The position numbers and the translations under genes are program-made. A stretch of 64,000 bases of DNA, taken from positions 1 to 64,000 of the forward strand of contig CACIMN010000002.1 in NCBI GenBank assembly GCA_902587755.1, given 5' to 3'. The DNA is from an uncultured Pelagibacteraceae bacterium. Lineage in GTDB: Bacteria > Pseudomonadota > Alphaproteobacteria > Pelagibacterales > Pelagibacteraceae. Positions 1 to 8,841 of the stretch are shown here, in pieces (the first letter of the stretch is position 1; every line of letters starts with the position of its first letter). The notes beneath the pieces are model-generated. The model was not told the DNA's origin. It searched no databases and saw nothing but the letters and a program-made list of their open reading frames with translations.

Positions 1-537
1 GAAGTTCCAGAAAATTTGATTGAAGAAGAAGTAAAAATTTTATCTCAAGGCATGTCAGAGGAAGAAATAAAGAAAAATAAAAAAAATTTTGAAGAAAAAG
101 CAACAACAAGAATTAAAACCGGATTAATTTTAAATGAGTTTGGTGAAAAAAATCAAATTAAAGTAACAGAGCAAGAGATTCAGGCTGAAGTACAAAAACA
201 ACTAAGAATGATGCCTGGACAAGAAAAAATGGTTATGGATTTTTATCAAAAAAACCCATCTGCAATAGCGAGTCTAAGAGGAACTGTATATGAAGAGAAA
301 ATTTTAAATTTAATTAAGGAAAAAGGTAAAGCAAATAAGAAAGAAATTACAAAAGAAGAAGCTGAAAAGATTTTAAAAGAAGCTCATAAGCATGATCATG
401 ATCATAGCCTTAGTGAAGAAAAAAAAGAAACTAAGAAAAAATCACCCATAACATCTGCTAAAGAAAAAAAACCAGCAACTAAAAAGGCAAAATCAAAGCC
501 AACAGTAAAAAAGACAAAAAAAGTTAGCAAAAAGTAA
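1..537 (+). CDS. tig: Trigger factor, C-terminal part (5' end outside window)
   Basis: This is a ribosome-associated folding chaperone and prolyl isomerase, cut by the left edge of the window. Frame 1 is open from base 1 (reading [10 protein letters not shown]), so the ORF-track start at 16 is not the real start. The remaining part is the helical C-terminal chaperone domain, containing the family-like stretch [24 protein letters not shown]. After it comes a His/Asp cluster (HKHDHDH) and a tail of about 40 residues dominated by Lys, Ala, Thr and Ser. It lies 32 bases upstream of clpP, the usual tig-clpP-clpX-lon order. The identification rests on sequence and context together. Confidence 0.9.
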   Translation, partial: EVPENLIEEEVKILSQGMSEEEIKKNKKNFEEKATTRIKTGLILNEFGEKNQIKVTEQEIQAEVQKQLRMMPGQEKMVMDFYQKNPSAIASLRGTVYEEKILNLIKEKGKANKKEITKEEAEKILKEAHKHDHDHSLSEEKKETKKKSPITSAKEKKPATKKAKSKPTVKKTKKVSKK

Positions 538-554
538 TCTCAAGTTGTATAAAT
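524..554 (+). promoter_or_regulatory. Candidate promoter for clpP
   Basis: A TTAGCA hexamer (524-529) and TATAAA (548-553) are separated by 18 bases, with the clpP ATG at 570. The -10 is good and the -35 matches four of six consensus bases. The 5' half overlaps the end of tig. The same gap contains AAGTTG (542-547) and CAACTT (564-569), which could form a stem ending directly at the start codon in a read-through transcript from tig. Confidence 0.35.
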
Positions 555-569
555 AGAACGAATCAACTT

Positions 570-1181
570 ATGACAACAAAATTATCAGATTATATGAGCA
601 ATCTTGTACCAATGGTTGTTGAACAATCTAGCAAAGGTGAAAGAGCCTATGATATTTATTCAAGACTGTTAAAAGAAAGAATTATTTTTTTAACAGGTCA
701 AATTAATGATAATGTTGCTTCTTTAGTTACCGCTCAACTATTATTTTTAGAGGCAGAAGATCCAAAAAAAGAAATTTATTTATATATAAATAGTCCTGGA
801 GGTTTGGTTACTGCTGGTCTTGGTATTTATGATACTATGCAATATGTGAAACCAGATATCTCTACTCTATGTATTGGTCAAGCAGCCTCTATGGGTTCTT
901 TTCTGCTTGCAGCAGGCACAAAAGGTAAAAGATTTTCATTACCAAATTCAAGAATAATGGTTCACCAACCATCGGCAGGTTTTCAAGGTCAGGCAACTGA
1001 TATTGAAATTCACGCTAATGAAGTTTTATCTTTAAAGAAAAGGCTTAATGAAATTTATTCAAAACACACCGGAAAAAGTGTTGATGAAATAAAATCTGCT
1101 CTTGAAAGAGATAATTTTATGACAGCGGATGTCGCACATTCTTTTGGTCTAATTGATAAAGTAGTGGAAAAAAGATCTTAA
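570..1181 (+). CDS. clpP: ATP-dependent Clp protease proteolytic subunit
   Basis: ClpP is the barrel-shaped serine protease that degrades substrates unfolded by ClpX. All three catalytic residues can be placed: Ser107 in GQAASMGS, His132 in MVHQPSAG and Asp181 in ERDNFMTA. The length of 203 residues is normal for the family, and the motif YINSPGG is present. The next gene is clpX, its unfoldase partner, and lon follows, so the segment is a protein-turnover cluster. A candidate promoter lies in the 32-base gap before it. Nothing looks truncated. Confidence 0.98.
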   Translation: MTTKLSDYMSNLVPMVVEQSSKGERAYDIYSRLLKERIIFLTGQINDNVASLVTAQLLFLEAEDPKKEIYLYINSPGGLVTAGLGIYDTMQYVKPDISTLCIGQAASMGSFLLAAGTKGKRFSLPNSRIMVHQPSAGFQGQATDIEIHANEVLSLKKRLNEIYSKHTGKSVDEIKSALERDNFMTADVAHSFGLIDKVVEKRS

Positions 1182-1233
1182 TACACAATATATTGATCCA
1201 TTCTTATTCGAAACTTGATTAGTGTGAGTCTTC

Positions 1234-1239
1234 TATAAT
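1234..1239 (+). promoter_or_regulatory. Candidate -10 element upstream of clpX
   Basis: A perfect TATAAT lies in the 92-base clpP-clpX gap, inside a small inverted repeat TTCTA-TAA-TAGAA (1231-1243), 35 bases before the clpX ATG. I do not see a convincing -35 hexamer at the right distance, so the call is tentative. Confidence 0.3.
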
Positions 1240-1273
1240 AGAATAATTAAATTGATTCGTTATAAAAATTAAA

Positions 1274-2542
1274 ATGACAACTAATAATAAAAATATTCTT
1301 TACTGTTCTTTCTGTGGAAAGAGTCAACACGAAGTAAGAAAGTTAATTGCTGGTCCTACGGTTTTCATATGTGATGAATGTGTTGAGTTATGTATGGACA
1401 TTATTAAAGAGGAGAGCAAAGATACTTTTGTAAAACATCAAGATGGTCTTCCATCTCCAAAAGAAATCTGTTCAGTATTAGACGATTATGTAATTGGTCA
1501 AGCTCATGCGAAGAAAGTGTTATCTGTTGCAGTACATAATCATTACAAAAGATTAAATTATGAGAGCAAAACAAGTAAAAATGTAGAGCTATCAAAATCT
1601 AATATACTGTTAGTGGGTCCTACTGGTTGTGGAAAAACATTGCTTGCACAAACTCTTGCTAGAATTCTGGATGTTCCATTTACAATGGCTGATGCAACTA
1701 CTCTAACAGAAGCAGGTTATGTTGGAGAGGATGTTGAAAATATTATTTTAAAATTGTTACAGGCGTCTGACTATAATGTTGAAAAAGCTCAAAGAGGCAT
1801 AGTTTATATCGACGAGGTTGATAAAATTAGTAGAAAATCTGAAAATCCATCAATCACAAGAGATGTATCAGGAGAAGGAGTTCAGCAAGCTCTTCTTAAA
1901 ATAATGGAGGGAACAGTTGCTAGTGTTCCGCCGCAAGGTGGAAGAAAACACCCACAACAAGAATTTTTACAAGTAGATACTACAAATATTTTATTTATTT
2001 GTGGCGGTGCCTTCGCAGGTCTTGATAAAATAATATCTCAAAGAGATAAAGGAACTTCAATTGGTTTTGGTGCAAATGTAAAAAATACTCAAGAGAAAAA
2101 AACTGGTGAATGGATGAAAGGATTAGAACCTGAGGATTTATTAAAATTTGGATTGATTCCAGAATTTATTGGAAGACTTCCAATGATAGCAACACTTGAA
2201 GATTTAGATGAAAAATCTTTAATAAAAATATTACAAGAACCAAAAAATTCTCTAACAAAACAATATCAAGAATTATTTAAATTGGATGGAGCAAAACTAA
2301 CTTTTAAGGAAAATGCTTTAAAAGAAATTGCACAAAAAGCAATTAGTAAAAAAACTGGAGCAAGAGGTTTGAGGTCTATTTTAGAAAATATTTTGTTGAA
2401 AACAATGTACGATCTTCCGAGTCAAGATAATATTGAAGAAGTTATTGTTGATACAGGTGCAGCAAAAGGACAGTCTCAACCAATCTTAGTTCATTCAAAA
2501 GGTGACAATAAATCTAAGTCAAATAAGACTACAGCGGCTTAA
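1274..2542 (+). CDS. clpX: ATP-dependent Clp protease ATP-binding subunit ClpX
   Basis: ClpX is the AAA+ unfoldase that recognises tagged substrates and feeds them to ClpP. An N-terminal four-cysteine zinc-binding domain (CSFC...CDEC..LC, residues about 11-40) is followed by the AAA+ module with Walker A GPTGCGKT, Walker [11 protein letters not shown] and the pore and sensor motifs, including [15 protein letters not shown]. The length of 422 residues is typical. It follows clpP after 92 bases with its own possible -10 element, so some independent transcription is plausible. Confidence 0.98.
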   Translation: MTTNNKNILYCSFCGKSQHEVRKLIAGPTVFICDECVELCMDIIKEESKDTFVKHQDGLPSPKEICSVLDDYVIGQAHAKKVLSVAVHNHYKRLNYESKTSKNVELSKSNILLVGPTGCGKTLLAQTLARILDVPFTMADATTLTEAGYVGEDVENIILKLLQASDYNVEKAQRGIVYIDEVDKISRKSENPSITRDVSGEGVQQALLKIMEGTVASVPPQGGRKHPQQEFLQVDTTNILFICGGAFAGLDKIISQRDKGTSIGFGANVKNTQEKKTGEWMKGLEPEDLLKFGLIPEFIGRLPMIATLEDLDEKSLIKILQEPKNSLTKQYQELFKLDGAKLTFKENALKEIAQKAISKKTGARGLRSILENILLKTMYDLPSQDNIEEVIVDTGAAKGQSQPILVHSKGDNKSKSNKTTAA

Positions 2543-2585
2543 TATCCTTAATAAGTAATAAATATCTATTGCAATATAAAATATA

Positions 2586-2610
2586 ATATCCATATTATTA
2601 TTATGGATGT
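2586..2610 (+). promoter_or_regulatory. Predicted hairpin covering the lon start codon
   Basis: ATATCCATA (2586-2594) pairs with TATGGATGT (2602-2610) around a 7-base loop TTATTAT, with one U-G pair. The 3' arm contains the lon ATG at 2603. A competing AT-only hairpin, ATAATA (2583-2588) with TATTAT (2593-2598), would leave the ATG free. No Shine-Dalgarno sequence is visible here. The structure is read by eye and no folding energy was computed. Confidence 0.4.
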
Positions 2611-4981
2611 AAAAATATCATTACCGTTATTACCTTTAAGAGATATTGTAGTCTTCCCAAGTATGGTTATTCCATTATTTGTTGGGAGGGACAAGTCTAT
2701 AACAGCACTTAATGAGGTAATGAAAAAAGATAAAAAAATTATTTTAGTTACTCAAAAAAATTCAGAAATTGATGATCCAAAGAAAACAGATGTTTTTATG
2801 TATGGATGTGAGGGAAGTATTTTACAACTATTAAAATTACCAGATGGTACAGTAAAAGTTTTAGTGGAAGGTATAAAAAGAGTTAAAATCTTAGACTTTA
2901 AGGATAATGAAAAATTTATTACTTGTGATTATACACACTACCATGATGTTTTAACAAAAGATGAAGATTTATTCCCATTAGCTGCTACGGCTTTAAGAAG
3001 ATTAGAAAAACTTAACTCAATTAATAAAAAAATCTCAAGCGAAACAATTAATACAATAAAGCAATTAAAAGACCCTTCTCAAATAGCTGATAATGTTGCA
3101 TCTCATATAACAGCTACTATTTCTGAAAAACAACAAATATTTGAAACTGTTGACGTGAAGAAAAGACTAAACGCAATTATTAAAATAATGGAGAACGAGA
3201 CAAGCATTATAGGTGTAGAAAAAAGGATAAGAGGGAGAGTTAAAACTCAAATGGAAAAAACTCAAAGGGAGTATTATCTTAATGAGCAGTTAAAAGCTAT
3301 TCAAAAAGAACTTGGTGAAATTGAAGACGGTAAAGATGAAACAACAAGTCTCAATAAAGCGATAACAAAAGCAAAGATGCCAAAAGAGGTTGAAAAAAAA
3401 TGTCTTCAAGAATTAAAGAAATTAAAAAATATGAGTCCTATGTCTGCTGAAGCAACGGTTGTAAGAAATTATTTAGACTGGATGACTGAACTTCCTTGGC
3501 ATAAAAAAAGTGAGGTTGATATAAATTTAACTAAAGCTTTAAATATTCTTGATAAAGATCACTTTGGATTAGAAAAAGTTAAAGAGAGAATAATTGAATT
3601 TCTAGCTGTTCAAAAGAGAATGGAAAAAATTAAAGGACCAATTTTATGTTTAGTTGGACCTCCTGGCGTTGGCAAAACATCATTAGGAAAATCAATAGCA
3701 AAAGCTACAAATAGAGAGTTTGTTAGAATGTCTGTAGGTGGAATGAGAGATGAAGCTGAAATAAGAGGTCATAGAAGAACATACATTGGATCTTTACCTG
3801 GAAAAATTATTCAGATGATGAAAAAAGCAGGAACAAAGAATCCACTCATTTTATTAGATGAAATAGATAAAATTGGTAATGACTATAGAGGAGATCCTTC
3901 ATCAGCTTTATTAGAGGCCTTAGATCCAGAGCAAAACACCTCATTTAATGATCATTATTTAGAAGTTGATTACGATTTATCTGATGTAATGTTTGTTACA
4001 ACAGCCAATACATTAAATATTCTACCCCCATTATTAGATAGAATGGAAGTAATTAGACTAGCTGGTTATACTGAGGATGAAAAGATAAGTATCGCCAACA
4101 AATATTTACTACCGAAACAAATTAAGGATAATGGTGTTAAAGAAAAAGAAATGAAGCTAGATGATAACATTATAAAAGAAGTTATTAGAGGATACACAAA
4201 AGAGTCAGGAGTTAGAAACCTGGAGAGAGAGATTTCTAAACTTGCCAGAAAAGTTGTTAAAAAAATTGTTTCTGGAGAAGAAAAAGAGGTTGGAATAAAC
4301 AACAAAAATTTGTCTGATTTTTTAGGTGTCCCTAAATTTAAATTTGGAGAACTAGAAGCTGAGAACAGAGTAGGTATAGTTACAGGTCTCGCTTGGACAG
4401 AGTATGGTGGGGAGATTTTAAAAATTGAAACTGTAACAATGCCAGGAAAAGGCAGGATGCAAATTACTGGTAAGTTAGGCGATGTTATGCAGGAGTCAGT
4501 TAAAGCAGCTAAAAGCTTTGTAAGATCGAAATGTTTAGAATATGGAATCATACCACCTATATTTGAGAAAAAAGATTTTCATATTCACGTCCCTGAAGGT
4601 GCAACGCCTAAAGATGGTCCTTCCGCAGGTATAGGAATGGTAACTTCTATTGTATCCTCAATTACCAATATTCCTGTAAAAAAAGATGTAGCAATGACAG
4701 GAGAAGTAACTTTGACAGGTCAAGTTTTACCGATAGGTGGTTTAAAAGAAAAATTATTAGCAGCGCATAGAGCTGGAATAAAGGAAGTATTGATACCAAA
4801 AGAGAATGAAAAAGACTTAGTTGATATGCCTAAAAAAATAGTTGATGATATTAAGATCACCCCTGTTGAGTATGCTGATCAAGTTTTAAAAATAGCTCTA
4901 ACAAAAGAATTAAAACCAACCGAATGGGTTGAGGTCGAAATCTCAAAAAAAGACGATAAATCTCAAGCTAGCATCCAATAA
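2603..4981 (+). CDS. lon: Lon protease
   Basis: Lon is a soluble AAA+ serine protease that removes damaged proteins and short-lived regulators. The N-terminal substrate domain begins with LPLLPLRDIVVFPSM, the ATPase has Walker A GPPGVGKTS near residue 350, and the proteolytic domain has the catalytic Ser at residue 674 in PKDGPSAGI and the partner Lys in GGLKEKLLAAHRAG. The length of 792 residues is standard. It sits 60 bases after clpX. Its start codon lies within a predicted hairpin, which could matter for translation. Confidence 0.98.
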   Translation: MDVKISLPLLPLRDIVVFPSMVIPLFVGRDKSITALNEVMKKDKKIILVTQKNSEIDDPKKTDVFMYGCEGSILQLLKLPDGTVKVLVEGIKRVKILDFKDNEKFITCDYTHYHDVLTKDEDLFPLAATALRRLEKLNSINKKISSETINTIKQLKDPSQIADNVASHITATISEKQQIFETVDVKKRLNAIIKIMENETSIIGVEKRIRGRVKTQMEKTQREYYLNEQLKAIQKELGEIEDGKDETTSLNKAITKAKMPKEVEKKCLQELKKLKNMSPMSAEATVVRNYLDWMTELPWHKKSEVDINLTKALNILDKDHFGLEKVKERIIEFLAVQKRMEKIKGPILCLVGPPGVGKTSLGKSIAKATNREFVRMSVGGMRDEAEIRGHRRTYIGSLPGKIIQMMKKAGTKNPLILLDEIDKIGNDYRGDPSSALLEALDPEQNTSFNDHYLEVDYDLSDVMFVTTANTLNILPPLLDRMEVIRLAGYTEDEKISIANKYLLPKQIKDNGVKEKEMKLDDNIIKEVIRGYTKESGVRNLEREISKLARKVVKKIVSGEEKEVGINNKNLSDFLGVPKFKFGELEAENRVGIVTGLAWTEYGGEILKIETVTMPGKGRMQITGKLGDVMQESVKAAKSFVRSKCLEYGIIPPIFEKKDFHIHVPEGATPKDGPSAGIGMVTSIVSSITNIPVKKDVAMTGEVTLTGQVLPIGGLKEKLLAAHRAGIKEVLIPKENEKDLVDMPKKIVDDIKITPVEYADQVLKIALTKELKPTEWVEVEISKKDDKSQASIQ

Positions 4982-4993
4982 GCACTATTTTAT

Positions 4994-5113
4994 ATGGAAA
5001 TTGGATTATATTTTATATTTTTTATTTTAGTTGTATTTTACGTTTTTAAGCCGATTACTAAACAAGAGGAAGAAAACTTCAAAAATAAGAATAATTGGCG
5101 TGGAGGTTTTTAA
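4994..5113 (+). CDS. Putative 39-residue single-span membrane micro-protein
   Basis: This ORF is too short for the ORF track. It starts at an ATG 13 bases after the lon stop and ends in TAA. The product has a hydrophobic N-terminal half (LYFIFFILVVFYVF), then a charged segment rich in Lys, Glu and Asn, ending NNWRGGF. This resembles a small inner-membrane protein with a short cytoplasmic tail. There is no clear Shine-Dalgarno. In many alphaproteobacteria hupB follows lon at this place; this ORF is not HU-like. I do not recognise the family, and it could be a chance ORF. Confidence 0.45.
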   Translation: MEIGLYFIFFILVVFYVFKPITKQEEENFKNKNNWRGGF

Positions 5114-5142
5114 GTTTTCCTAAATTAGATTGGTTTATTTTG

Positions 5143-5156
5143 AGAATTAAAATTCT
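5143..5156. repeat. Short inverted repeat in the lon to tRNA-Val gap
   Basis: AGAATT-AA-AATTCT is a perfect inverted repeat, loosely flanked by TTTT and AAAA. It might form a weak hairpin at the end of the lon/micro-ORF transcript, but no T-tract follows on the plus strand. I see nothing else in 5114-5200. Confidence 0.2.
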
Positions 5157-5200
5157 AGAAAAATAATAGGTATTTAGGTATTTTTCATCATTAATAGAAC

Positions 5201-5228
5201 TTGACGTCAGTAAACTAAAGGATATAAA
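5201..5228 (+). promoter_or_regulatory. Sigma-70-type promoter for tRNA-Val and tRNA-Asp
   Basis: TTGACG (5201-5206) and TATAAA (5223-5228) are 16 bases apart, each matching five of six consensus positions. The expected start would be near 5235, about 13 bases before tRNA-Val. The -35 overlaps an 8-bp palindrome, TGACGTCA. This is the clearest core promoter in the window. Confidence 0.7.
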
Positions 5229-5247
5229 TCACTGTATTTTTGGTAAT

Positions 5248-5323
5248 GGGCGGTTAGCTCAGTTGGTAGAGCATCTCGTTTACACCGAGGGGGTCAAAGG
5301 TTCGAGTCCTTTACTGCCCACCA
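5248..5323 (+). tRNA. tRNA-Val (anticodon TAC)
   Basis: A full cloverleaf can be drawn: acceptor GGGCGGT pairs with ACTGCCC (one G-U), the D-arm has TAGCTCAGTTGG, the anticodon loop is TTTACAC with TAC in the middle, and the T-arm has GGTTCGAGTCC. The CCA end is encoded. TAC reads valine GUA codons. It lies between lon and the nuo operon with tRNA-Asp directly after it, and the two probably share one transcript. Confidence 0.97.
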
Positions 5324-5338
5324 AAAAAACAAATAAGT

Positions 5339-5415
5339 GGGGGTGTAGCTCAGTTGGTTAGAGCGATCGCCTGTCACGCGATAGGTCGAGGGTTCGAGTC
5401 CCTTCACTCCCGCCA
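5339..5415 (+). tRNA. tRNA-Asp (anticodon GTC)
   Basis: Acceptor GGGGGTG pairs with CACTCCC (one G-U), the anticodon loop CTGTCAC carries GTC, the T-arm reads GGTTCGAGTCC, the discriminator base is G as expected for aspartate tRNAs, and CCA is encoded. It begins 16 bases after tRNA-Val. Confidence 0.97.
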
Positions 5416-5572
5416 CTTTAAGACGATTCTACTATAAATTAGCTAAACTACTGATATTGTTAGGTTCTTCAGCTTAATAATTGTAAGTAATTGAATTTAT
5501 TGACTTTTTTTTTATTAAAAATGTGACGTATCTACCCTTCAACATAAATAAAAAACTGATATATAGACACGC
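5416..5572 (+). other. Intergenic region between tRNA-Asp and nuoA (weak promoter candidates)
   Basis: This 157-base gap must carry the promoter for the 14-gene nuo operon unless tRNA read-through supplies it. Candidates are GTGACG (5523-5528) with TAAATA (5545-5550) at 16 bases, and an isolated TATATA (5560-5565) close to the ATG. A TTGACT at 5500 is followed by a T-run but has no matching -10. None is convincing, and I see no small gene. Confidence 0.3.
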
Positions 5573-5941
5573 ATGTTATCTGATTTTCTTAAAGATTACT
5601 TACCAATAATAATTTTTCTAATCATAGCTTTAGGGTTGAGTTGTGCTTTTGTGGTAATTAATTTTATTCTATCGCCAAAAAAACCTGATCCAGAAAAACT
5701 ATCAGCTTATGAATGTGGATTTGAACCTTTTGAAGACTCTAGGCTTGAGTTTGATGTTAGGTTTTATTTAGTTGCAATCTTATTTATAATATTTGATTTG
5801 GAAATAGCCTTCTTATTTCCATGGGCAATTTCATTAGGCAATATTGGATTACTTGGTTTTTCATCAATGATGATTTTTCTATTCATTCTGACGATCGGTT
5901 TTGTATATGAATGGAAAAAAGGCGCTTTAGATTGGGAATAG
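5573..5941 (+). CDS. nuoA: NADH-quinone oxidoreductase subunit A
   Basis: NuoA is a small membrane subunit at the junction between the peripheral and membrane arms of complex I. The 122-residue protein has three hydrophobic spans and the family motifs [17 protein letters not shown] and [22 protein letters not shown], which form the conserved loop near the quinone site. It is the first gene of the 14-gene nuo operon, with 12 bases to nuoB. Expression presumably depends on a promoter in the preceding gap. Confidence 0.97.
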   Translation: MLSDFLKDYLPIIIFLIIALGLSCAFVVINFILSPKKPDPEKLSAYECGFEPFEDSRLEFDVRFYLVAILFIIFDLEIAFLFPWAISLGNIGLLGFSSMMIFLFILTIGFVYEWKKGALDWE

Positions 5942-5953
5942 AATTATAATTTA

Positions 5954-6469
5954 ATGAATAATAAAATAGATAAAGTTCCAGAGGAGTTTAAACAACTTGC
6001 TGAAGATTTTAGTAAGAACGGATTTATAACAACGTCACTTGATAATCTAATTAATTGGTCAAGATCTGGATCGCTTCATTGGATGACTTTTGGTCTTGCA
6101 TGTTGCGCTGTTGAGATGATGCAAACTTCTATGCCTAGGTATGATCTTGAAAGGTTTGGTGCAGCACCAAGAGCTTCGCCAAGACAATCTGATGTGATGA
6201 TTGTTGCTGGTACCTTGACTAATAAAATGGCACCGGCACTTAGAAAAGTTTATGACCAAATGCCTGAACCTAGATACGTAATTTCTATGGGAAGTTGCGC
6301 AAATGGTGGTGGCTATTATCATTATTCTTATTCAGTTGTAAGAGGTTGTGATCGTATTGTTCCTGTTGATGTTTATGTGCCAGGTTGTCCTCCTTCAGCT
6401 GAAGCACTATTGTACGGTATTCTTCAATTACAAAAAAAAATTAGAGATAAGGGCTCTTTTATTAGATAG
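5954..6469 (+). CDS. nuoB: NADH-quinone oxidoreductase subunit B
   Basis: NuoB carries cluster N2, the last iron-sulfur cluster before ubiquinone. The ligand pattern is intact: the paired cysteines in LACCAVEM, the Cys in [20 protein letters not shown] and the Cys of [13 protein letters not shown]. At 171 residues it is of normal size. The adjacent genes nuoA and nuoC encode its structural neighbours at the arm junction, and nuoC begins only two bases after its stop. Confidence 0.98.
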   Translation: MNNKIDKVPEEFKQLAEDFSKNGFITTSLDNLINWSRSGSLHWMTFGLACCAVEMMQTSMPRYDLERFGAAPRASPRQSDVMIVAGTLTNKMAPALRKVYDQMPEPRYVISMGSCANGGGYYHYSYSVVRGCDRIVPVDVYVPGCPPSAEALLYGILQLQKKIRDKGSFIR

Positions 6470-6471
6470 AT

Positions 6472-7077
6472 ATGAGAAATTTAGAAGACTTAGAAAAAAA
6501 AATAAACTCAGAGTTAAATACTAAAATTAATAAAACAGAAATTAAACATAACCAAATCTATCTTGAGACTGATAAAGAGGATTTAACAGACATATGTTTG
6601 TTTTTAAAAACTAATAATGATACTAAATTTAGACAATTAATAGATATTACTGTTGTTGATTATCCTGAAAGAACCCAAAGATTTGACATAATTTATTTAT
6701 TTTTAAGTCATGAATATAATCAAAGATTAGTTTTAAAATATTCTATCTCGGAGAATGAGGTCATTCCATCTTTAACAAGTATATTTCCTTCATCTAATTG
6801 GATGGAAAGAGAGGTATTTGATATGTATGGTGTTTCATTTAAAGATCATCCTGATCTTAGAAGAATATTAACAGATTATGGGTTTGAGGGTCACCCACTT
6901 AGAAAAGATTTTCCTCTTACTGGTCATACAGAGGTTAGATATAGCGAGGACGAAAAAAGAGTAATTAGTGAACCAGTAAAATTAGAGCAGAATTTTAGAA
7001 ATTTTGATTATGAGAGTCCATGGGAAGGAACCAAATATATAAAACAAGAAATAGATAGTAATGACAAAAAAAATTAA
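6472..7077 (+). CDS. nuoC: NADH-quinone oxidoreductase subunit C
   Basis: NuoC is the 30-kDa peripheral-arm subunit, with no cofactor. The C-terminal signature is clear: [43 protein letters not shown]. NuoC and NuoD are separate here, unlike the fused NuoCD of enterobacteria. The 201-residue length is typical for alphaproteobacteria. Its 3' end overlaps the nuoD start by 17 bases, which suggests coupled translation of two subunits that bind each other. Confidence 0.97.
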   Translation: MRNLEDLEKKINSELNTKINKTEIKHNQIYLETDKEDLTDICLFLKTNNDTKFRQLIDITVVDYPERTQRFDIIYLFLSHEYNQRLVLKYSISENEVIPSLTSIFPSSNWMEREVFDMYGVSFKDHPDLRRILTDYGFEGHPLRKDFPLTGHTEVRYSEDEKRVISEPVKLEQNFRNFDYESPWEGTKYIKQEIDSNDKKN

Positions 7078-8236
7078 AAATTTAAATTTAAACTTTGGAC
7101 CTCAACATCCAGCAGCACATGGGGTTTTAAGATTAATTTTAGAATTGGACGGTGAAATTGTTGAAAAAGCTGACCCACACATTGGTTTGTTGCATAGAGG
7201 AACTGAAAAATTAATTGAAAATAAAACTTATATGCAAGCAGTACCTTATTTTGATCGATTAGATTATGTGGCTCCAATGAATCAAGAACATGCATTCGCA
7301 TTAGCAGTTGAGAAAATTCTTAAAATCGATGTGCCTATTAGAGCTCAATACATAAGGGTAGTATTTTGTGAGATTGGAAGAATTTTAAGTCATATTTTAA
7401 ATGTTACAACACAAGCAATGGATGTTGGCGCTCTAACTCCAACTTTATGGGGATTTGAAGAAAGAGAAAAACTAATGGGTTTCTATGAGAGAGTTTCTGG
7501 TTCTAGACTTCATGCAAACTATTTTAGAGCAGGTGGAGTTCATCAAGATCTACCACAAGGACTTGAGGAGGATATCGCTGAGTTTTGTGAAAGCTTTCCA
7601 AAAATAATAAATGATTTAGAAAGTTTGCTTACAGATAATAGAATATTCAAACAACGTAATGTTGATATTGGTGTTGTTACAAAACAAGATGCTCTAGATT
7701 ACTCATTTTCTGGAGTAATGATTAGAGGATCAGGAGTTCCATGGGATTTAAGAAAATCTCAACCATATGATTGTTACGAAAATTTAGATTTCAAAGTACC
7801 TGTAGGAAAAAATGGAGATTGTTATGATAGGTACTTATGTCGAATTGAAGAAATGAAAGAGAGCGTGTCTATAATTAAACAATGTTTATTAAAAATGGAA
7901 AAGGGACCAGTTAAATCCTTAGATGGAAAAATAAGTCCGCCATCCAAAAAAGATATAAAACAATCAATGGAGGCACTTATTCATCATTTTAAACTTTTTA
8001 CAGAGGGTTATAGAGTTCCAAAAGATGAAATATATACATCTGTAGAGGCTCCAAAAGGAGAGTTTGGAGTTTATTTGATTTCTGATGGATCGAGTAAACC
8101 CTATAAATGCAAAATTAGAGCTCCAGGTTTTTCACACCTACAGTCTATGGATTATTTAATAAAAGGCCACATGCTAGCAGATGTTCCCGCAGTGCTTGGT
8201 TCACTTGATATTGTTTTTGGGGAGGTTGATAGATGA
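7061..8236 (+). CDS. nuoD: NADH-quinone oxidoreductase subunit D
   Basis: NuoD is the 49-kDa subunit that forms the quinone pocket with NuoB. The N-terminal motif [12 protein letters not shown] contains the quinone-site histidine, and [13 protein letters not shown] and the C-terminal ...[10 protein letters not shown] are diagnostic. The 391 residues match the usual length. The start overlaps the end of nuoC, and the stop overlaps the nuoE start as ATGA, so nuoC-D-E are tightly coupled. Confidence 0.98.
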   Translation: MTKKIKNLNLNFGPQHPAAHGVLRLILELDGEIVEKADPHIGLLHRGTEKLIENKTYMQAVPYFDRLDYVAPMNQEHAFALAVEKILKIDVPIRAQYIRVVFCEIGRILSHILNVTTQAMDVGALTPTLWGFEEREKLMGFYERVSGSRLHANYFRAGGVHQDLPQGLEEDIAEFCESFPKIINDLESLLTDNRIFKQRNVDIGVVTKQDALDYSFSGVMIRGSGVPWDLRKSQPYDCYENLDFKVPVGKNGDCYDRYLCRIEEMKESVSIIKQCLLKMEKGPVKSLDGKISPPSKKDIKQSMEALIHHFKLFTEGYRVPKDEIYTSVEAPKGEFGVYLISDGSSKPYKCKIRAPGFSHLQSMDYLIKGHMLADVPAVLGSLDIVFGEVDR

Positions 8237-8841
8237 GTTTAAGAAGACCTGCAAAAAATCAACCAGAAAATTTTGAATTTGATAGTTCATCTTTAAACGC
8301 TGCTAACAAAATTGTATCAAAATATCCAGAGGGTAAACAGCAAAGTGCAGTAATGGCATTACTTTATATAGCTCAAAGACAGAATGATAATTGGATACCC
8401 TTAGCTGCAATGAAGTATATAGCAAAATTTTTAGGCATGCCTTACATAAAAGTTTATGAGGTAGCTACTTTTTACACTATGTATAATTTATCTCCTGTCG
8501 GAAAACATTTTATACAAGTATGTACGACAACGCCTTGCATGATTAGAGGCGCAAGTAAACTAGTTGAAGCTTGTAAAGAAAAAATATCAGAAAATGAATG
8601 CGAATTATCAAGTGATAAAAGTTGCTCATGGATGGAAGTTGAGTGTTTAGGAGCATGCGTTAATGCGCCTATGATGCAAATTAATGATGACTATTATGAA
8701 GACTTAGATAAAGAGAAAACACTAAAAATTTTAGAACAAATTTTAAAAGGTGAAACTCCAAAACCAGGTTCTTATAGAGGAAGGATAAATAATGAACCTG
8801 AAAATAACAGAAAAACATTAATGGATTATAAAAATGCTTAA
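8233..8841 (+). CDS. nuoE: NADH-quinone oxidoreductase subunit E
   Basis: NuoE is the 24-kDa subunit of the NADH dehydrogenase module and carries one [2Fe-2S] cluster. The thioredoxin-like domain shows the four ligands in [10 protein letters not shown] and CLGACVNAP. Its length is 202 residues, with a polar C-terminal tail after the cluster domain ([14 protein letters not shown]...). It overlaps nuoD by four bases and nuoF by eight. Confidence 0.97.
   Translation: MSLRRPAKNQPENFEFDSSSLNAANKIVSKYPEGKQQSAVMALLYIAQRQNDNWIPLAAMKYIAKFLGMPYIKVYEVATFYTMYNLSPVGKHFIQVCTTTPCMIRGASKLVEACKEKISENECELSSDKSCSWMEVECLGACVNAPMMQINDDYYEDLDKEKTLKILEQILKGETPKPGSYRGRINNEPENNRKTLMDYKNA

Noticed and set aside
4066-4551. 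161-codon ORF antisense to lon
   Set aside because: It lies fully within the conserved Lon protease-domain coding region, has a Ser/Leu/Phe-rich composition typical of a reverse-strand shadow, and matches no family I know.
5500-5522. TTGACT plus T-run before nuoA as a promoter
   Set aside because: There is no -10-like hexamer at 16-18 bases from it.
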